Positions 7,221 through 15,100 of a stretch of 46,192 nucleotides of DNA are shown here, in pieces. The notes beneath the pieces are model-generated. The model was given only the letters and a program-made list of their open reading frames with translations. It was not told the DNA's origin and did no database searches. Origin of the DNA: a virus; IMG/VR virus record IMGVR_UViG_3300048011_000476, positions 1 through 46,192 of that record. One strand, given 5' to 3'. The translations under genes were made by a program, and so were the position numbers. Positions within the stretch are counted from its first letter, which is position 1. The number at the start of each line of letters is the position of its first letter.

Positions 7221-8632
7221 TGCAACATTTTTACGACGGACAAATAAGAAGATATCTTACACAAATGATGCGCATACTAGCAAACTTTCCTGTACAAGAC
7301 GGTAAAGGTGTGCAAAAGGATGTGCCTGTGACATACGGCGATTTAACACGCCAAGTTGCTAATATTATTAGAGAAAACAGTGAAAACAAATTACCTAGTG
7401 CGCCGCGTATTGCTGTGTACTTAACTGGACTAGAACTAGACAAAGATAGACTAACAGATTCAACATATACACGCAAAACTAATATTAGAGAACGTGCATA
7501 TGATAGCGAAGCAGGAGAATACTTAAACACACAAGGTAAAAATTATACAGTTGAACGTTTAATACCAACACCATATATGATGCGCATTAATGCAGACATC
7601 TGGACAAGCAATACAGATCAAAAATTACAATTGCTAGAACAAATATTAGTATTGTTTAATCCTAGCTTAGAAATGCAAACTACTGACAACTTTATTGACT
7701 GGACTAGTATTAGTGTTGTTAATTTAGAAAATGTACAATGGTCAAATAGAAGTGTTCCAGTTGGTGTAGACAGTGAAATAGATATTTGTACTATGACATT
7801 TAGTATTCCTATCTATATTAGTCCGCCTACTAAAGTGCGCAAAATGGGAGTAATTACTAATATTATTACAAGCATGTTTGACGAAACACTGGGTGATATT
7901 GAAAGTGGAGTTAGTGCTCCTATACTTAATGCGTACGACGATTCACCAAGAGCAGGTATTACAGAAAACGAATTTGGTCGAAAAGCTATATCTGACACTG
8001 CTGCTGAAATGGCAAATGTTAACTATAATACATACGGTGCATTTGTAGACGGCAATAACGCACAGTTATATTCAAACGGAATTGTAGGTAATAAAAATTG
8101 GAGAGAAATCTTTGAAGCATTACCAGGTACATATGCTGCTGATGTAAGTCGCATATTTTTTACTAGCCAAGACAATTCAAAAACAATAACTGGCACATTT
8201 ACTCTAAGTCCGTTTGATGAAACTAAAATATTAATCAATTGGGATACTGATAGTTTTCCAAGCGACACTGTAATTGCAGGACGTACAAGTATAGATTATA
8301 TTATTGACCCTACAAACTATAATCCTACACCAATTAAAACAGCTGGCGTTAGATTGCTGTTGTTAAACGATGTTGGCAATGCAGATGCTACAGAATCGCC
8401 AGTAGCTTGGCAAAATTCTGACACCAGTGCAACAGTTGCGAGTGCAAACGATATTATCGAATGGGATGGCACAAGATGGAATATTGTATTTGACGCAAGT
8501 GCTGCTACTGATGTCACATACACTACTAATTTAAATACAAGCGTACAGTATCGATTTAACAACAGCGAATGGTTATTGAGTATTGACGGCGATTACCCTG
8601 TAGGAACATGGCGAGTTGAACTAGCAGGCTAA
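7220..8632 (+). CDS. 15: Tail completion / sheath terminator protein (T4 gp15-like)
   Basis: A 470-residue protein whose first 220 residues match the T4 gp15 fold, the hexameric cap at the head-proximal end of the tail. Visible features are FYDGQIRRYLTQMMRILANF at the start, VPVTYGDLTRQVANII, and YTVERLIPTPYMMRINADIW followed by LQLLEQILVLFNPSLEMQ. The domain ends near TFSIPIYISPPTKVRKMGVI. T4 gp15 is 272 residues; the remaining 220 here form a beta-rich extension with EWDGTRWNIVFDAS and ending in WRVELAG. The start codon shares its A with the gp14 stop (TAATG), so the two are translationally coupled. Its terminal codons recur 44 bases downstream. Confidence 0.85.
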   Translation: MQHFYDGQIRRYLTQMMRILANFPVQDGKGVQKDVPVTYGDLTRQVANIIRENSENKLPSAPRIAVYLTGLELDKDRLTDSTYTRKTNIRERAYDSEAGEYLNTQGKNYTVERLIPTPYMMRINADIWTSNTDQKLQLLEQILVLFNPSLEMQTTDNFIDWTSISVVNLENVQWSNRSVPVGVDSEIDICTMTFSIPIYISPPTKVRKMGVITNIITSMFDETLGDIESGVSAPILNAYDDSPRAGITENEFGRKAISDTAAEMANVNYNTYGAFVDGNNAQLYSNGIVGNKNWREIFEALPGTYAADVSRIFFTSQDNSKTITGTFTLSPFDETKILINWDTDSFPSDTVIAGRTSIDYIIDPTNYNPTPIKTAGVRLLLLNDVGNADATESPVAWQNSDTSATVASANDIIEWDGTRWNIVFDASAATDVTYTTNLNTSVQYRFNNSEWLLSIDGDYPVGTWRVELAG

Positions 8633-8678
8633 CTTCTTGTCCAGTTGAGACACAGCAAGTTGAACTAGCAGGCTAACT
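8614..8678 (+). repeat. Direct repeat of the gp15 3' end (21 bp, two copies)
   Basis: The 21 bases at 8614-8634, which cover the last gp15 codons VELAG and stop, recur exactly at 8658-8678, just before the Nudix start. Similarity extends weakly upstream. The second copy reads PVETQQVELAG then stop in its own frame, so it resembles the tail of another gp15 allele. The two copies are not in the same frame. Confidence 0.85.
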
Positions 8679-8684
8679 ATATGT

Positions 8685-9125
8685 ATGAACAAGTGTATTA
8701 CATGTAGTGGTGCGTTATTTTACACACTCAATACAAATAGATTTTTATTCTTACACAGAGCAAGCGGCAAACGTAATAATCTGTGGGGCCTAGTTGGCGG
8801 AACTAACGAAGGCATTGAAACTCCATTTGAAGGTTTAACTAGAGAAATCGAAGAAGAGATTGGGTTTTTGCCTAATATTAAAAAGACACTTCCCTTAGAA
8901 AGCTTTATTTCTCTTGATAGTAAATTTCATTTTCACACGTATCTATGTGTTGTAGAAGAAGAATTTATACCACAATTAAACAACGAACACGACGGCTATG
9001 CTTGGTGTAGTTTTACTAAATGGCCAAAGCCCTTACATCACGGATTACGTAACACCCTTCAAAGCAAAGTTAATCTAACTAAGTTAGATACTGTATTTCA
9101 AACTATTAATTTACTTGACAAATAA
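8685..9125 (+). CDS. Nudix hydrolase
   Basis: A 146-residue Nudix enzyme, which cleaves nucleoside diphosphate-X compounds. The complete Nudix box occupies residues 45-67: GTNEGIE, then REIEEEIGF, fitting Gx5Ex7REUxEExGU with all metal-binding glutamates present. The preceding FLHRASGKRNNLWGLVGG segment resembles GDP-mannose hydrolase/NTP pyrophosphohydrolase members. It follows gp15 and precedes HldE by 25 bases, so it may act on nucleotide sugars or clean up nucleotides during ADP-heptose synthesis; it could equally hydrolyse dNTP damage products or RNA caps. ATG 8685 has no clear ribosome-binding site; the duplicated gp15 tail lies directly upstream. Confidence 0.88.
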   Translation: MNKCITCSGALFYTLNTNRFLFLHRASGKRNNLWGLVGGTNEGIETPFEGLTREIEEEIGFLPNIKKTLPLESFISLDSKFHFHTYLCVVEEEFIPQLNNEHDGYAWCSFTKWPKPLHHGLRNTLQSKVNLTKLDTVFQTINLLDK

Positions 9126-9149
9126 TTCAAAAGATAGTATAATAAGAAC

Positions 9150-10289
9150 ATGAAAGTATTAGTTCTCGGCGACATAATAATCGACAAATACATATATGGC
9201 ACAAGCACTCGGATAAGTCCTGAGGCTCCTGTCCCTGTAATTACATACAAAAAAGAAGTCGAAACACTGGGTGGAGCTGGACTAGTATACGAAAACTTAA
9301 AAGGCCTTGGTGTTGACGTTGATCTCTACGACACAGGCGAAGAATCTAGTATTAAAACTCGTGTAATTTGTGATGGTCATTATATAACACGCATAGATGC
9401 TGACAAATTTGCAAACGGCACTGATGTATTAGACAAAATCATTAATAATGATTTCTCACAATACGAATATGTTGTATTAAGTGACTATAACAAAGGTGTT
9501 CTAGACGAATCTCTAAGAATTATTCAACATCTTAACAAGTTTGGTTGTAAAATTATTGTTGATCCTAAACGTCCTGCACATTTTTATAATGGCGCTTGGC
9601 TTGTAAAACCCAACTACAAAGAGTTTGACGACTTTGGATTTACTAACTGGCAAGATAATATCATTACAACTAATGCAGGTGATAATGTTGTTGCTAGTAT
9701 AGACAATGTAGTGTACGATATACCAGTTGAGGCTGTAGAAGTAAACGATGTCACAGGTGCTGGTGATTGTTTCTTAGCAGCATTTGTATATGGACTTACA
9801 AAAGAATACACTTATGAAAAATGTTTACAACTAGCAGTAAGGGGTTCTACCAAAGCAGTTACGCATGTAGGTACATACATGCTTGCTGTAAGCGACTTAG
9901 AAGAACGAGTAGTGTTTACTAACGGAGTGTTTGATATACTGCACAAGGGGCATTTTGAGCTCTTATCGGAAGCAAAATCGCTTGGTGAAAAACTGATTGT
10001 AGGCATCAATAGCGATGCAAGTGTCAAACGTCTTAAAGGCGAAACACGCCCTATTAATAATGTTATGAAGCGTATAAGTCAATTAGAAATATTACCGTGG
10101 GTAGATAAAGTTGTTGTATTTGACGACGATACTCCATACAAATTAATCAAAGAACTAAAGCCGCATGTAATTGTAAAAGGCGGCGATTACACCGTAGAAC
10201 AAGTTGTAGGACATGATCTAGCACCTGTACACCTTGTATCTACAGTTCAAGGTTATTCAACTACAAATATTATAGAGGCAAGCAAATGA
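9150..10289 (+). CDS. hldE: Bifunctional heptose-7-phosphate kinase / heptose-1-phosphate adenylyltransferase (HldE-like)
   Basis: Catalyses two steps of ADP-heptose synthesis. The N-terminal PfkB kinase domain (residues 1-250) shows VLVLGDIIIDKYIYG, TRISPEAPVPVI, LGGAGLV, VLSDYNKGVL, IIVDPKRP and the catalytic DVTGAGDCFLAAF (Asp base). The C-terminal nucleotidyltransferase domain starts at FTNGVFDILHKGH (HxGH motif near residue 267), then VGINSDASVKRLKG, HVIVKGGDY and STTNIIE. Order and motifs match E. coli HldE, but length is 379 versus 477: a stretch of the kinase lid and the interdomain linker are shortened. It overlaps hldD by four bases. A TATAAT-like element lies at 9136-9143. GmhA, which would supply its substrate, is not in the window. 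Confidence 0.93.
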   Translation: MKVLVLGDIIIDKYIYGTSTRISPEAPVPVITYKKEVETLGGAGLVYENLKGLGVDVDLYDTGEESSIKTRVICDGHYITRIDADKFANGTDVLDKIINNDFSQYEYVVLSDYNKGVLDESLRIIQHLNKFGCKIIVDPKRPAHFYNGAWLVKPNYKEFDDFGFTNWQDNIITTNAGDNVVASIDNVVYDIPVEAVEVNDVTGAGDCFLAAFVYGLTKEYTYEKCLQLAVRGSTKAVTHVGTYMLAVSDLEERVVFTNGVFDILHKGHFELLSEAKSLGEKLIVGINSDASVKRLKGETRPINNVMKRISQLEILPWVDKVVVFDDDTPYKLIKELKPHVIVKGGDYTVEQVVGHDLAPVHLVSTVQGYSTTNIIEASK

Positions 10290-11113
10290 AAATATTAGTC
10301 ACTGGACACAAAGGATTTATAGGTTCAAATATTGCATTGTATTTGCAATCGCAAGGACACGAAGTAGAAGGATGGGAATGGATGCCCGGCATTATTCCTA
10401 GTACAGAAGGGTACGATTGGTGTATACACACCGGTGCCATTAGTTCAACTACATACACCGACGTTAATCAAATACTAGAACAAAACTTTGAGTTTACTGT
10501 AAGGCTTGCACAAGTATGCGAAAACTTTGGCACTAATTTTCAATATGCATCTAGTGCAAGTGTATACGGTCCTACAACACACTTTACAGAAGATGGTAAC
10601 TTATTACCCCAGTCTCCTTATGCATGGTCAAAGTATTTGTTTGATAGATTCTTAGGACAGTTTCAAGACGAATTTCAAATCAAAATTCAAGGATTTAGAT
10701 ATTTTAATGTGTACGGTCAGTACGGAGAAGATCACAAAGGTGATCAAGCATCACCGTATACAAAGTTTACTAAACAAGCAAAAGAAAAGGGATACATTGA
10801 ACTATTTAAAAACAGTGAAAATTATTCTCGAGATTTTGTATGCGTAGAAGACATTTGTCGGTTGCACGAAAAAATGTTTGATGTGGACCAATCAGGTATT
10901 TTTAATGTAGGAACAGGTCGTGCAGTGAGTTTTAATACTGTAGCAAACTCAATTGCTGCAAAACACGGCGCTAGAATTGAACTAATTGACATGCCAGATA
11001 AACTAAAAAGTCAATATCAAGAATATACATGTGCTAATCTAGACAAGCTAAATTCAGTAGTAGATATGCAATGGACAAACATAGAGGATTATATCAATGC
11101 AGGAACCAACTAG
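10286..11113 (+). CDS. hldD: ADP-L-glycero-D-manno-heptose 6-epimerase (HldD-like)
   Basis: Short-chain dehydrogenase/reductase epimerase converting ADP-D,D-heptose to the L,D form. The NAD(P)-binding motif is GHKGFIGSN (residues 7-15); the catalytic pair is YAWSK (Tyr-x-x-x-Lys, about 112-116) with the preceding YASSASVYG. HldD-specific segments are CIHTGAISSTTYTDV, GFRYFNVYGQYGEDHKGDQA, LFKNSENYSRDFVCVEDI, SGIFNVGTGRAVSFN and MPDKLKSQYQEYT, all closely matching E. coli HldD. It is 275 residues against 310 in E. coli, with a trimmed N-terminal half. It overlaps hldE by 4 bases and the cupin gene by 17 bases, so translation is coupled along the operon. Confidence 0.92.
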   Translation: MKILVTGHKGFIGSNIALYLQSQGHEVEGWEWMPGIIPSTEGYDWCIHTGAISSTTYTDVNQILEQNFEFTVRLAQVCENFGTNFQYASSASVYGPTTHFTEDGNLLPQSPYAWSKYLFDRFLGQFQDEFQIKIQGFRYFNVYGQYGEDHKGDQASPYTKFTKQAKEKGYIELFKNSENYSRDFVCVEDICRLHEKMFDVDQSGIFNVGTGRAVSFNTVANSIAAKHGARIELIDMPDKLKSQYQEYTCANLDKLNSVVDMQWTNIEDYINAGTN

Positions 11114-11489
11114 ATTACAAGGTGTAGTACAAAAAGGATGGGGATACGAATTAATTTGGGCAACTAACGACAAGTACTGTGGGAAAATTATGTTTTTTGA
11201 AAAAGAAGGTGCACAATTTAGTATGCATTTTCATAAAGAAAAAGATGAAACGTGGTTTGTAAATACAGGTAAATTTAAAGTTCAGTGGATAGACACTAAT
11301 ACTGCGGCTTTATATGAAAAAGAACTAAGCGAAGGCGATGTTTGGCATAATCCACCATTGCAGCCGCATAGATTGATATGTTTGCAAGGAAGCTCAAGCA
11401 TCACAGAAGTTAGTACAGCAGACAGTGTCGAAGATAATTACAGAGTTGCTCCAGGAGATAGTCAACGACAAAAGGCCGAAAATGGCTAA
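11097..11489 (+). CDS. Cupin-fold protein, sugar-isomerase-like
   Basis: A 130-residue single-domain cupin. WGYELIWATND opens the barrel; the metal-site pattern is FSMHFHKEKDETWFV (HxHx(4)E) and PPLQPHRLICL (distal His). The end TEVSTADSVEDNYRVAPGDS is typical of cupins related to the C-terminal domain of mannose-6-phosphate isomerases found in polysaccharide gene clusters. Its place between hldD and gmhB suggests a sugar-phosphate or nucleotide-sugar function, possibly an isomerase or epimerase that alters the heptose; the exact reaction cannot be read. ATG 11097 lies inside the end of hldD and its own stop overlaps the gmhB start by eight bases. Confidence 0.82.
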   Translation: MQEPTRLQGVVQKGWGYELIWATNDKYCGKIMFFEKEGAQFSMHFHKEKDETWFVNTGKFKVQWIDTNTAALYEKELSEGDVWHNPPLQPHRLICLQGSSSITEVSTADSVEDNYRVAPGDSQRQKAENG

Positions 11490-12108
11490 AAATGTATTAG
11501 ACAATGCAGTTGTTGAACCATCTGCGAACTTTGAAATAAACAACAGTAAACGTTATAATAAACCAGTAGTAGGCATCGATCGGGATGGTGTACTTAATGT
11601 TGATCTTGGAACATATGTCACCGACCCAATTAACTTTGATCCTATTCCTGGTAGCTTAGAAGCTGTTGCACTGTTGCGATCTAAAGGTCATAAAATAGCA
11701 GTAATTACCAACCAAGGCGGTATTGAGAAGGGATTAATGACACCTGCAGATGTTGACAGAGTGCATAACAAAATGTTAGAACTTTTAGGCCAAGCAGGTT
11801 GTCCTAGTATAGATGCAATATATTACAGTGCAAGCAGTCGAAAGAATGACATGTATGCAAAACCAAATACAGGCATGTTTAAAAAATGCGAGAAAGAACA
11901 CCCTTATATTAAGTTTTCAAAAGGATTTTTTGTTGGTGACAAAATTAGTGACCTAAAGGCTGCATATAAAATGGGTGCTCGGCCAATACTAGTAAGAACA
12001 GGATACGGTCTTGAAACTGAAAAACAACTGAACAAACACGCATACAAACAAATTAAAAAACAAACTCTAGTGTTTGATAATCTTTGGGAGTTTGCACAGA
12101 CAATTTAA
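11482..12108 (+). CDS. gmhB: Heptose 1,7-bisphosphate 7-phosphatase (GmhB-like HAD)
   Basis: HAD-superfamily phosphatase that removes the 7-phosphate between the two HldE steps. Motif I is GIDRDGVLN (Asp nucleophile and acid/base), motif II VITNQGGI, then KPNTGMF and motif III/IV FVGDKISDLKAA, closing with ARPILVRTGYG. The start at ATG 11482 overlaps the cupin stop; a GTG at 11425 lies deep inside the cupin gene and is less likely. The zinc-binding Cys/His loop of E. coli GmhB is missing: this region reads YYSASSRKNDMYAKP without cysteines. It could therefore be a related HAD of the same subfamily (HisB-N type), but the operon context supports heptose. Its TAA shares bases with the stop of the convergent fibre gene (TTAA). 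Confidence 0.88.
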   Translation: MAKNVLDNAVVEPSANFEINNSKRYNKPVVGIDRDGVLNVDLGTYVTDPINFDPIPGSLEAVALLRSKGHKIAVITNQGGIEKGLMTPADVDRVHNKMLELLGQAGCPSIDAIYYSASSRKNDMYAKPNTGMFKKCEKEHPYIKFSKGFFVGDKISDLKAAYKMGARPILVRTGYGLETEKQLNKHAYKQIKKQTLVFDNLWEFAQTI

Positions 12109-15100
12109 GCCTGTGCTTCACCCCATCTTAGAATAATATTTGCAGGAACATTAATGCCGCCTACTTTGTATATGTTGAGCGCAAGCACATCTGGTCCATT
12201 AGGATATGTTCCTCTTCCGCCTAACGGAGTATTTGTAAGTTCTTTTAGTGCTGAAAGATCAAGTGTTGAACGTTCTCCAGGAGTAGCAACAAAAGAGAAT
12301 ACAGTCTCTCCTGGCTGTGCATACGGAGGCTGAACAAATGTGAATTCAATTGTGCCGGTGCCTGCTACTAGTGTACCACTAAAACTGTTATTAAACTGAA
12401 TTTCGTAATATTGAGTTCCAGCAAATTCTTGTAAAGTTATGTTGTTAACCAATGTGTTAGAAGGAAACGTAACGCTGCCGCCGTTGGATAGTGCTGTTCC
12501 TACTGTTGCTCCACATGCATCAAAACTAGTTTTATCCATATATGCAAAGTTTCTATTTTGTAGATTGTCAGATGCTGCTGTAATTGTATATGCGTTAGCT
12601 GTTCCTGCCTCGATCCTATCATTATTACTATCTGTAGTAGGTCTACTTAGACGGAGATAACCATAGCTGCCGCTGATGTAACCTCCGGTAATAGTAGTTC
12701 CGCTCCGAATATTTTGTCCTGTTATGGATTTCCCTTGAACTTCTGTAAAACCAGTGCCAAAGGTCGAAGTATAATCATTAGTGTCAATAAAAATGAATCT
12801 TTCGTCTCTTTCACTTCGAAAAATTCCGCTATTTAATTGTGTAGTTATTCCCGCTTGTGCAGTAGCAGAAGAAACTGTAGCAGCGTCTCCAGTTGACCAT
12901 TTAACGGACCCGCCAGACGCAACTTCGGCAAAGCTAGGCTGACCACCTTGTGCAACACCACTCAGTCCTGACCAGCCTATATCTCCAGGATTTACTGGAT
13001 AGTTTTGCGGATTAAGAATTCCTTCAACAACAATGCCGCCTGTTATAGCAGTGCCCGTTCCGTCGACACCGTCTGATGTAACTTCAATACCTTGTAGCAA
13101 TAACTGTGCTCTGTTTAATAGTTCTCTTTCTCCTAAGTCGCCTGTAATAGCATTTGACACACTAGGCGATAATCGAATTAAGAAAGCACTTTGTTTTGTA
13201 GTACTAACTTCAACACCACTTTCTGCGTATGAGAAAATATAACCGCGATCATCATCAAACATACCGTCTGTAATAAACGCACTACCCCAGTGACTAATCA
13301 AAGGTGTAATAGTTTGTGATATTAATATAACACCAGTTCTTGCAGTATGGGAAATTGCATCTCCAGCAGTATAACTACGTGTTGCACCTGCTTGAAAATT
13401 TGTAAATGCTGCGGCTCTAGATAATCCAGTTAACTGATGAGTATCTTTATTATTTCCGGAAAATGTTATGATTTCATTATCGATATAAAGTGTACCATAA
13501 TCTGGGAAAAAACTGCTATCAGTTAATGTTAAGAAATTTTGCACTGCGTCCATTTCAGCGGCAAGTTTTCCGCTTGGTCCTTCGTTGGTAACTTCATAAC
13601 GTACAGGCAAGTTACCTGAACGCATAAACGCTTCTGTGTTTACGTTTGAGTTACGCATTCTATGTGCAAATACAAAGTTACCATCTGCACCACGTAGCAT
13701 AAAGTCAATAAAGCCAGCACCATACCAACTGTACTGAATACCAATCATCTGCATTTTAGCAATGTCAATATTATATCCGCTAGGTCCTGTTCCGTCTAGT
13801 TTATCTAAGTTAAAATCTGATTGTTTAGTCTTCTTGTCGACAATTAAATTAATCTTAGCTCCTACAATATCTACTACGCCTCTCCAGTCTGGAGTAATGG
13901 TTAATTGAGTTTGGCTATTGACATGCGATACAACGTGAGTCATACCTTTGATAATAATTCTGTCTCCTGCTTTGAGCTGATCTTCAAATCTAGTATTGTT
14001 ACCTGTTACTAAGTTTTTATCTACAGAAAGTGAAATGGTTCCTGCAAGTTGTCTAGTGCCAGTACGCTGCACAACTGATATTTGTGTGCCATCGAATTCC
14101 CAGAAAATACCGTTTTGATCATCAAAGATACCTGAACGTACAGTTGCACCGTGCCAACTAACAACACTCATTTGTGATCCAAATCCTAGTACAGCAGTCG
14201 TTGAACCCAATCTACGCTGCGCACGGATTTTAAATGTACGTTCGTCTACTACTGATTCAACGGTGTAGTCAAATACTGGCGGAACAGCAGTTTCTGTTCC
14301 GCTGTTATAACCAGGTGTTTCAACTCCTAGCAATCTAACAATGCCGCCGACTTGTACACCGTGATCATTATCATCTGTGACAACAGTAATCAATGAGCCT
14401 ACTTCTACATCTTCGGCGGTTAAACTACGTATATCATATGAAGGAGCAAATAGGGCGCCTGTTGTATACATAATACCTTTACCTGATTGGTAACGAATAT
14501 ACTTTTTACTTTGACGAATTGCTTGTGAACCGTGTTGCGGGCCGCCTGTGCCTAGCTGTACACCACCGTCAAACGGTCTATGAATAAAAAAGCTATCTGG
14601 CCTTGGATATAACGTTCCTAGAATTTGATTTATTGAAGTATCGATTGCTCCGGTTGTCCTTGCTTGATATCTTAACTTGTTAATAGCAGGAATTTCTGTT
14701 ACAAAAAACGACCCTGATGCAAGTCCATGATTATTTACACCGTTATCTGAAGCTGCTGTCACAATAAATGTATTACCTGGTACAAGCCCGTGAGCATTAT
14801 CTAAAGTTATTTCTAAAGTTGCCAATGCGCCGTATGTAATAGTATCATCTTGGGAAATTAATCCAGTTGTAGGATCTGTAATAATTAATGTACTTATAAA
14901 TGTTATTATATCTCCCGGTACTGCACTTTCGTATGTAGGAGAAATTGCGGTAATTTCTCCTGTGCCGGCGTCGACACTCGTTACACTTATATCAATATCA
15001 TTAATAGGCGACTGGCCGCCGAGATTGGCGCCGGTTATAATAAATCTGTTTCCTACTGAATACCCTGCTCCGCCATTATTAATAACAATGTTCGAATACG

